64,000 nt of DNA from Massilia mucilaginosa. GTDB taxonomy: Bacteria > Pseudomonadota > Gammaproteobacteria > Burkholderiales > Burkholderiaceae_D. The first letter of the stretch is position 1. Every line of letters starts with the position of its first letter. Position numbers and translations under genes: made by a program. Where the stretch lies: assembly GCF_011682145.1 (NCBI RefSeq), contig NZ_WHJH01000035.1, positions 1-64,000 of the forward strand, written 5' to 3'. The notes under the pieces are model-generated. The model searched no databases and was not told where the DNA came from. It worked only from the letters and a program-made list of their open reading frames with translations. This document shows positions 58,395 through 64,000 of the stretch, in pieces.

Positions 58395-58529
58395 ACATCT
58401 GACCTTAACAACGTGAAAAAACCATAATTTCCTATTGTAAATATTATAGTTGACAGGCAAAAGAGTTGACAATGAATTAATTAGAAGGGCGGTGCAAATT
58501 TGGAAAGATGCCTGATCGGACAGCTTGGC

Positions 58530-58764
58530 CGCGCCGCCACGGTGTCCCGCATGCGGCCTCAATCGCCACCGGCAGGGAAGTGCCGATGCCGCCCTGGATG
58601 CCGTGGATGCGCTGGCGCACCGGGCGTACCTTGCCGTCGTCTTCCAGCGGGGCGGCGCGCCACGGCGCACCGAAGGTGGTGCCGCGGTGGATGGTGCGGT
58701 GGATGTTCACGTCGGTCGGCACGGCCGGCTTGCTGGCGCGCGGGTGCATGCGGCGCATATGGCA
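58530..58764 (-). pseudogene. Relic of a DyP-type peroxidase (C-terminal part)
   Basis: On the minus strand the frame reads HMRRMHPRASKPAVPTDVNI, followed by HRTIHRGTTFGAPW, then LEDDGKVRPVRQRIHGIQ. This resembles the segment of DyP-type peroxidases that holds H-x-R-x-x-N-P-R, then R-R-G and (D)DG-V-E-R-G. No start, haem-distal motif (GxxDG) or normal end is present, so it is a fragment. The family match is from memory and is moderate. Confidence 0.5.
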
Positions 58765-58772
58765 GCCGTGCG

Positions 58773-58864
58773 GCGCGGAGGAGATGGTCGACCCGACCCG
58801 GTTGATCTCGGCCATCAACGGGTGGAACCGGCTGGCGGCGGGATTTGGCAAATTGGCGGCGTAG
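58773..58864 (+). pseudogene. Relic of a second AhpD-like gene (3' end)
   Basis: The plus strand ends AEEMVDPTRLISAINGWNRL followed by AAGFGKLAA. This aligns codon for codon with the end of the intact gene at 56803-56894 (AEEMVDLTLLISTINGWNRL and AVGFGKMPE), with most differences silent or conservative. The upstream part is lost and abuts the DyP-like fragment on the opposite strand. Confidence 0.8.
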
Positions 58865-58933
58865 GACGGGGTGGCCGGGAACGGCCGGCATGGTCCGCAG
58901 CCGCTTGCGCGGGTGCCGGTGCTTGCGCCCCGA

Positions 58934-59179
58934 TTACCACTCGGGCGGGCGATCCCGGCGCCTGCGCGCGCGGCTGACCAGCATGTAAATGACGTAGCCG
59001 CTCAAGGCCAGCAGCAGCAACATGCTGATGATGATGAGCGGCGCCGGCAGCTTGTCGGCGCCGGCATTGTCTCGCAGCGGCACGATAATCCCGAAGTAAA
59101 TACCGCTGAACAAACCTCCCAAGCCAAAGATGCTGCCGAGAATGATCCCCAGCAGGCTGGCGCGCGATTTGGACGACAT
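58934..59179 (-). CDS. Small two-helix membrane protein, last gene of the ABC operon
   Basis: 81 residues. Two membrane helices (LLGIILGSIFGLGGLFSGIY and APLIIISMLLLLALSGYVIY) flank a short loop, and the tail is Arg-rich (SRARRRRDRPPEW). ATG 59179 has a strong AAGGAG site. It lies 11 bases after the second permease stop on the same strand, so it belongs to that operon and may assist the transporter. It is unrecognised otherwise. Confidence 0.8.
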   Translation of the reverse strand: MSSKSRASLLGIILGSIFGLGGLFSGIYFGIIVPLRDNAGADKLPAPLIIISMLLLLALSGYVIYMLVSRARRRRDRPPEW

Positions 59180-59190
59180 GGCGATTCTCC

Positions 59191-60360
59191 TTAACGTTGG
59201 CGATCCTGGAACGCACGCTGCGCCGGCAACCACGCGAAGGTGCAGGCGCCGACGGCGGCGCCCATGACCAGGGTCAGCACCACGCCCGAGGGCGACGCGG
59301 GCAAACCGATGCTGATCGCGCCGGAAGGCAGCAGGCTTTGCAGCTGCAGATTGTGACAAAACAAGGCGTACAGCAGCACCGCCAGCCCGGCCGCGACAAT
59401 GCCGATCGCACATCCTTCGGCGATTTCTCCGAGGCGCACCGCGAGCGGCAGGAAGCCAAGCTGCAGCACGATCTGGCGCACCCTGTCGCGCTCGATCTCC
59501 AAGGCAAGTGCGATCGTATGGATGCCGAAGCCGGTGCATGTCACCGTCAACACCAGAAAGGCAATCCAGAATGTGTTCAACTGCGACTGAAGGTGGGCCA
59601 CGAAGCGGCCGCCATAGTCGTTCAGTTGCAGCAGTTCGAAGCGGCTTCCTTGGACTTGCTCGCTCAGGCGGCGCACCTCGGCCAGTTGAACGGGATCGAG
59701 CGTCATGCTCACGGAGCTGACCATATCGCTGACCTCGAAGTGCTGCTCCAAGGCCGGCAGCGTACTGTACATCTCCACCTCCCGGCTCACGCCCGCACGC
59801 TGCGCCACCCCGACGACGCGCCACTCGACGTGCCCCAGTTTCAGCACGGGGCCCGCCTTGCGCTCTGCAACCCATGCGTTCAGCGCCGGGCTCAGCAGCA
59901 ACTCGCGCCGGCCCGGCAAGGGCAGCCGTCCTTCAATCAAGGTCAGCCCGGCCAGGCCGCCGTTGTCATCGGCTGGCAGACCCCGCATCAGGGCCGGCAC
60001 CCGATCCTCATCTAGCTCGCCGAGCACGATGTCGGCAGGCAGGACCAGCGCCGCGTGCAGCGGTTCGCTGCGCAATGCCGGCGAGGCCGAAAAGCCGGTG
60101 CGCAGCTGTTCGTAGGCGGACAGCGGAATGAAGCTGCGCATTTCCGTGCCCGCGCCCGCCGCCAGCATCAGGTAGGCGTCCGCGGCCGCCGCCGGCTTGG
60201 CGCGGTCGAGCGCTTCGGACAGATTCATGCCGGTGACAAACGTCAGGGCGCTGGCGCAGATGCTGATCATGACCAGGACCAGGCGCAGCGGGCTGCGGCG
60301 GTAGCTGCGCAGCCACAGCAGGAACATCATGGGAGTCTGGCGCAGGGAGGAGGTGTGCAT
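59191..60360 (-). CDS. FtsX/MacB-type ABC transporter permease 2
   Basis: 389 residues. The first helix (LRLVLVMISICASALTFVTG) is followed by a large periplasmic domain (MacB_PCD-like, with LLSPALNAWVAERKAGPVLK). Three C-terminal helices follow: FWIAFLVLTVTCTGFGIHTI, EIAEGCAIGIVAAGLAVLLY and VVLTLVMGAAVGACTFAWLP. It is the second of two permeases of unlike sequence; the first is 25 bases upstream. Such permeases move or release a substrate at the periplasmic face by mechanotransmission. Confidence 0.88.
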   Translation of the reverse strand: MHTSSLRQTPMMFLLWLRSYRRSPLRLVLVMISICASALTFVTGMNLSEALDRAKPAAAADAYLMLAAGAGTEMRSFIPLSAYEQLRTGFSASPALRSEPLHAALVLPADIVLGELDEDRVPALMRGLPADDNGGLAGLTLIEGRLPLPGRRELLLSPALNAWVAERKAGPVLKLGHVEWRVVGVAQRAGVSREVEMYSTLPALEQHFEVSDMVSSVSMTLDPVQLAEVRRLSEQVQGSRFELLQLNDYGGRFVAHLQSQLNTFWIAFLVLTVTCTGFGIHTIALALEIERDRVRQIVLQLGFLPLAVRLGEIAEGCAIGIVAAGLAVLLYALFCHNLQLQSLLPSGAISIGLPASPSGVVLTLVMGAAVGACTFAWLPAQRAFQDRQR

Positions 60361-60385
60361 GGCGGGTCCGGAATGGCTGTCGCAC

Positions 60386-61513
60386 TCAATCGATGGTGTC
60401 GCTGAACAAGTCATTGACGTCAAGGCGGGCGATCACGGATGTCACCGCGGTCCAGGCCGACAGCGCGACCAGGATGCCGGCCGCCGCCGCCGCTTGCAGC
60501 GCCGCCGCCGGCACCTCGATGCGCAGCCAGAGCAGGTTGTCGAACAGGTAGCTGCCCGCCGCAAAGGCAAGCACGAAGCCGCCCGCGCCGATCAGCAGGC
60601 CGCCAGCGAGCGCGAGGCGCATTCCGTGGAAGAGCAGGGGAAGCTTGCGCTGTCCGACCACCAGCAACAGCGCCAGGCTGGCCCGGTAATGCAGGGCCAG
60701 CAGGTTGCCGCACAGTGCCGGCAGCAACAGCGCCGCTGCCAGGGTCATGCAAAAGGCGATATACACCAGCTGGCGCAGATCGATCAAGTCGTTCATGAAA
60801 CCGGATGCGGCCGGCAGGAAATCGGTGCTGCGGGTAGCCGGGGTTTCATGGGCAAACAGGGCGTCGAGTGCGCGCCGCGCTTGCGCCTTGTCCACGTGCT
60901 CGCGCAGGCGCACGTGAAAACTCGCCACCACTGCGCGATAGGTGGGCAAGGCGAGGTCGGCGAAATCACGTCCGAGCATGACGCAGGTCGTGCATTTCAA
61001 TTCGTTGTCGGCGCCGAAGGTGCCGGCGATATAGAACTCCTGATTGCTTTCGGCGTCGCCCGAAAACAGGCGCGCGGCGACCATCTTCCCGACCGCGAGC
61101 TGTTGTTTTTCCAGCAGGGCGGCGCTGACCAGCACGGCGTCGCGCCGTTGCTGCCAGCGCGCCAGGGCGGCGATGTCGGGCCCGAGGCGTGGGAATGTGG
61201 CGGCAACCTGGTCCTTGTCGACGATCACCCCGGTAAACACGTGCCGCTCATTGGCCAGGAACAGGGCCACCGAACTGTACTCGGTCACGCTGGCGACCAG
61301 CGGCGACGCCTGGATGCGCGCGATATACGTGCGCGGCAGCAGGTTGGACGGGGAGAGGGCATTGCTGACCGTGATCATGCGGTCGTCCGCTTTGGCAAAG
61401 CGCGGATGCCAGTAGGAATTTCCGGCGAGCAAAGCGGTACACGTGGCCAACAGCACGGCCAGGGTTGCCAGGCTGGCGCCAAGGGCGCGGTGGCGAAGGA
61501 GCAGGCCGATCAT
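60386..61513 (-). CDS. FtsX/MacB-type ABC transporter permease 1
   Basis: 375 residues. The N-terminal helix is ALGASLATLAVLLATCTALL. The periplasmic domain of about 200 residues carries an odd C-x-x-C pair (ELKCTTCVMLG). Three C-terminal helices follow (VYIAFCMTLAAALLLPALCG, ALAGGLLIGAGGFVLAFAAG and AAALQAAAAAGILVALSAWT). Its ATG overlaps the ATPase stop by 4 bases. The C-x-x-C is unusual for the family and may respond to redox or bind a metal; this is inference. Confidence 0.88.
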   Translation of the reverse strand: MIGLLLRHRALGASLATLAVLLATCTALLAGNSYWHPRFAKADDRMITVSNALSPSNLLPRTYIARIQASPLVASVTEYSSVALFLANERHVFTGVIVDKDQVAATFPRLGPDIAALARWQQRRDAVLVSAALLEKQQLAVGKMVAARLFSGDAESNQEFYIAGTFGADNELKCTTCVMLGRDFADLALPTYRAVVASFHVRLREHVDKAQARRALDALFAHETPATRSTDFLPAASGFMNDLIDLRQLVYIAFCMTLAAALLLPALCGNLLALHYRASLALLLVVGQRKLPLLFHGMRLALAGGLLIGAGGFVLAFAAGSYLFDNLLWLRIEVPAAALQAAAAAGILVALSAWTAVTSVIARLDVNDLFSDTID

Positions 61514-62235
61514 GGCGCATGCCCCTGGAGCGCGCCGTTATGCAGATACAGGCGCCGCGTGGCCTGGCGCGCGAGCGACTCGTTGTGCGTGACCAGCACC
61601 ACCGCGCGCCGGTGCGCGTGGGCGAAGGTGTGGAGCAGTTCGAATATCTGCTGTCCGGCCTGTTCTCCCAGGCTGCCGGTGGGTTCGTCGCACAGCAGAA
61701 GCGAGGGCGCCCCGACGATGGCGCGCGCAATGGCCACCCGTTGCTGCTCGCCGCCGGACAGGGTGGCGGGCATGGCCGCGCGCTTCGACTCCAGGCCCAT
61801 CAGCGCCAGCGCCGCCTGCGCCTGGCACCGCCTTTGCTGGCGCGGCATGCGCCGCAGCTTGAGGGGCAGTTCGACATTTTCCTGGGCATCGAGGAAGGGC
61901 ACCAGGTTGAAGCGTTGAAAGACGAAGCCGATGCTGCGCGCGCGCAGTTGCGCCAGCTGGCGCCGATTGCGAAAGTCGACTATTTCGCCGCCGCAGCGCA
62001 GGGTGCCGGCGTCCGGTGTTTCCAGCGTGCCGAGGATCTTGAGCAGCGTGCTCTTGCCGGCGCCCGAGGGGGCCGTAATGGCCAGCACTTCGCCCAGGCC
62101 GACGCTGACCTGCACGGCGCCCAGGACGGTCTCCCTGCCGGCGGCGGACTGGAACGACTTGCAGATGCCGTGCGCCTGCATGAACGGCTGGGCGGCCTGC
62201 GCGTCTTGGGAAGTGTCGATGGTGGAGTCGCTCAT
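61510..62235 (-). CDS. ABC transporter ATP-binding protein (MacB/LolD type)
   Basis: 241 residues from ATG 62235. Walker A ITAPSGAGKSTLLKILGTLE, Q-loop FVFQRFNLVPFLD, signature LSGGEQQRVAIARAI and Walker B LLLCDEPTGSL with the His switch VLVTHNES. This belongs to the MacB/LolD/FtsE branch, which does not import but extrudes or extracts. Both ends overlap neighbours by 4 bases (ATGA). Confidence 0.93.
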   Translation of the reverse strand: MSDSTIDTSQDAQAAQPFMQAHGICKSFQSAAGRETVLGAVQVSVGLGEVLAITAPSGAGKSTLLKILGTLETPDAGTLRCGGEIVDFRNRRQLAQLRARSIGFVFQRFNLVPFLDAQENVELPLKLRRMPRQQRRCQAQAALALMGLESKRAAMPATLSGGEQQRVAIARAIVGAPSLLLCDEPTGSLGEQAGQQIFELLHTFAHAHRRAVVLVTHNESLARQATRRLYLHNGALQGHAP

Positions 62236-63314
62236 GGGTTCTCGCGGGTGCGGCGTGGGGGCGCCGCGCAACGCTTGTCGCCGGGGCGCACGAACTGCAC
62301 GTCGACGCTGGTTTCAAGGATGGGCAACACGCGGATCGGTTGCAGCGGGACCAGGATGGCGTTGACAGCACCGCGCTGGCGATCGGCGGTGCTGCTGATG
62401 CGGTCGAGCCGGAACGGGAGCGCGTGAATCTGTTCCGGTTGCGCCACCGACGAGACCAGCGCGCAAGCGGCGCGCTGCAATTGCGGAAGCAAGCGCTCCT
62501 GTACCGATACGTGCACTTCCAGGGTGGCTGGATTGAGCAGCGACAGCAAGCCGCTGCGGATATAGCTGCCGCCGTTGGTGGGCGAGACGACTTCGCCGAC
62601 GCGCGCGTTCTGCGCCACCACCACCCCGGAAAACGGGGCGCGGATGGCGTATTCGCGCTGGGTTTCGCGAAAACCGTCGAGGTTGGCGAGGGCGTCGCCG
62701 ATCTTGCTGTGCGATCGGGTCAGTTCGAGGACGGCCTGCTCGTGCCGCAGGTCGGCTTCGGCCATGGCCTTGCGGGTGCCGAAGCCGCGCGCCATCAGGC
62801 TGGCCTGGCGCTGCTGTTCGTCGCGCGCCTGGCGCACGTCGAGCGCCGCCTTTTGCGATGCGAGCCGCTCGGCGGCGAGCCGCTGCTGTGCCGAGCGTAC
62901 ATCGCTGTCGCCCCGCATATTGCTCAGTTCCACCAGGAGCTCCCCCTTCTTGACGGTGCTGCCTTCGCTGACCCGTATGGTCTTTACCCGCGCCAGCACC
63001 GTGGCGGAAATCTGCACCATCTCGTGGGCCGAGAAAAAGCCGGACATCGTCAATCCGGCGGCGCCGGGATCGCTCGCGGCGGGCGGCGCGGGGCGGGGGG
63101 GCGCGGGGACGGCCGGCGCGGCGGGCGCCGGGGCGCGCTGCCAGTATGCCGCGGCGGCGATGAGGGCGAGCGCCAGTGCCGCCGCCCATGCGAACGCGCG
63201 CCTCGGCCGATGGCCGGCCGGGGCGTCACGCGCGCTGTGCTGCACCAGGCTGTGCAAGGCTTGCTGCTGGTCCGATCGGGCCTGGTCGCCATGGCGAGGT
63301 GATGTGGTTTGCAT
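62232..63314 (-). CDS. HlyD/RND-type membrane-fusion (periplasmic adaptor) protein
   Basis: 360 residues. A cytoplasmic tail of about 40 residues precedes one helix (AFAWAAALALALIAAAAYWQ) and a Pro/Ala linker. The barrel-lipoyl halves are VKTIRVSEGSTVKKGELLVE and YAIRAPFSGVVVAQNARVGE, joined by a coiled coil (RSAQQRLAAERLASQKAALD, RQARDEQQRQASLMARGFG). The C-terminus is unusually basic. It would link the ABC transporter to an outer-membrane channel, which is not coded here. The stop overlaps the ATPase start. Confidence 0.9.
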   Translation of the reverse strand: MQTTSPRHGDQARSDQQQALHSLVQHSARDAPAGHRPRRAFAWAAALALALIAAAAYWQRAPAPAAPAVPAPPRPAPPAASDPGAAGLTMSGFFSAHEMVQISATVLARVKTIRVSEGSTVKKGELLVELSNMRGDSDVRSAQQRLAAERLASQKAALDVRQARDEQQRQASLMARGFGTRKAMAEADLRHEQAVLELTRSHSKIGDALANLDGFRETQREYAIRAPFSGVVVAQNARVGEVVSPTNGGSYIRSGLLSLLNPATLEVHVSVQERLLPQLQRAACALVSSVAQPEQIHALPFRLDRISSTADRQRGAVNAILVPLQPIRVLPILETSVDVQFVRPGDKRCAAPPRRTRENP

Positions 63315-63323
63315 GAGTGGCCT

Positions 63324-63956
63324 TTACACGATACCGGGGCGGGAGTGCAGGAGAAGCTTGGCCGCCATCAGCAGCACGACCCCGGCGTAGACGAGTGACA
63401 CGGCGGCGTACAAGGCCGCTGGCCAACGCCAGCCGCACAGCAGGCGAAACTGGCGGATACCCTGTTCCATGTCGGCGCGCGTCAGCATGCAGCAGTTCGG
63501 CAATCCAATCAGCAGGCTGACCACGAACAGTCCCTGGAGCGTGGCTGCCGGCGCGGGCGGCGCCAGGGATGCCGCGATGGCCAGGCACAGCGAACAGAGC
63601 ATGTCCAGCAGCGGACCGGCGCTGTGGATCAGGAAGCGCGTATCGCTGCGTTCGAGCGACGCCTGGGCCGGGGCGTGAAATGCCGGAAGCAAGCTTGACC
63701 ACCGAATCCGGCCGTCGCGCACGCCGCACCAGTGGGCGGCCCCGGCGTGCGCCAGTTCGTGCACGGCGATCCATGCCAGCAAGCCGCCAAGCGCCACGAC
63801 CGGCAGCGCGCTGCGCGCCAGTGCGCCAAGGGCGATGCGGGGCAAGCCGGCCAGAGGCAGTTGCAGGAAAAACGCCAGCGACAGCGTGATTTGCCAGGCG
63901 CATAGCAAGGCCAGGACCAGCCATGCGGCGTGGAGACGCAGGCGCATGGCAGTCAT
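63324..63956 (-). CDS. M50-family (site-2 protease-like) membrane metalloprotease
   Basis: 210 residues with about five to six membrane segments. The zinc motif is AVHELAHAGAAHW (H-E-x-x-H), on a helix near residue 65, and IHSAGPLLDMLCSLCLAIAA provides the second motif (A-G-P-L-x-x). No PDZ or CBS domain is seen, so it is a minimal M50 enzyme. Its position upstream of an export operon suggests it processes a small leader or anti-factor. The ATG overlaps the stop of an upstream gene (ATGA) and it ends 9 bases before the adaptor start. Confidence 0.85.
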   Translation of the reverse strand: MTAMRLRLHAAWLVLALLCAWQITLSLAFFLQLPLAGLPRIALGALARSALPVVALGGLLAWIAVHELAHAGAAHWCGVRDGRIRWSSLLPAFHAPAQASLERSDTRFLIHSAGPLLDMLCSLCLAIAASLAPPAPAATLQGLFVVSLLIGLPNCCMLTRADMEQGIRQFRLLCGWRWPAALYAAVSLVYAGVVLLMAAKLLLHSRPGIV

Positions 63957-64000
63957 GGCGTGCTCTCCCGGGCGTTGCCGAACGTGAACGCGAACAGATT
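63953..64000 (-). CDS. 3' end of an upstream gene in the same operon (cut by window edge)
   Basis: The minus strand reads NLFAFTFGNARESTP then TGA at 63953-63955, in a frame that overlaps the M50 start by 4 bases (ATGA). Only 15 residues are inside the window, so no product can be named. It shows that the operon starts outside the window. Confidence 0.6.
   Translation of the reverse strand, partial: NLFAFTFGNARESTP

Overview
The window is G+C-rich chromosomal DNA, almost certainly from a betaproteobacterium of the family Oxalobacteraceae (Massilia, Duganella, Janthinobacterium or a relative). This rests on the gene set: a PhaC/PhaR pair, BamD with divergent RluD, PEP-CTERM proteins, a TrxC-type thioredoxin, and many TonB receptors and sensor genes with familiar Oxalobacteraceae-style sequences. 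It is an inference from recall, not a database match. No tRNA, rRNA, CRISPR array or prophage is visible.

Layout. 1-2.6 kb is a decay zone: an IS5-type transposase at the left edge, terminal repeats of a second element, an aminotransferase gene cut by that insertion, a beta-propeller-like hypothetical gene and a relic of a response-regulator domain. 2.7-18.7 kb is mostly housekeeping: an FAD oxidoreductase, a PIN toxin-like protein, yaaA, a dispersed-repeat cluster, bamD, rluD-pgeF, phaC-phaR, rimO, metC, trxC, a DUF72 gene overlapping a hybrid histidine kinase, and small membrane or metal-binding proteins.

19.2-25.1 kb is the most distinctive region. It holds a Ser/Thr protein kinase with TPR repeats, a coupled hypothetical gene, an FHA-domain sigma-54 activator, a near-consensus sigma-54 promoter behind palindromic activator-like sites, a protein made of three internal repeats, a tiny secreted or anchored protein, and a strong terminator. 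A second sigma-54-like promoter and the same half-site lie before the kinase gene. I infer a self-contained kinase to FHA activator to sigma-54 output circuit.

25-40.4 kb holds a GNAT enzyme, two tandem PEP-CTERM paralogues, serB-mfd, a 5'-nucleotidase with an HDOD protein, a PP2C phosphatase, one AT-rich foreign-looking gene, an OPT transporter and PBP1A. 40.5-46.8 kb is a tightly overlapped iron-uptake operon (FecI-like sigma, FecR-like regulator, TonB receptor with an STN domain, DUF3649, PepSY-TM, DUF3325) behind a Fur-box-like sequence. 46.8-54.1 kb has a reductase/epimerase divergent from a LysR regulator, a POT peptide transporter, ppnN and a second TonB receptor.

54.2-58.9 kb is an oxidative-stress-like island: a monooxygenase-fold protein, an AraC regulator translationally coupled to an ECF41 sigma factor, and an AhpD-like target gene with the ECF41 promoter motif. 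It is followed by an NHL-repeat lipoprotein and a scar in which fragments of a DyP-type peroxidase and a second AhpD-like gene face each other. 58.9-64 kb is one operon, open at the right edge: an M50 metalloprotease, a membrane-fusion protein, an ABC ATPase, two FtsX-type permeases and a small membrane protein. This suggests export or extraction of a peptide or lipid substrate.
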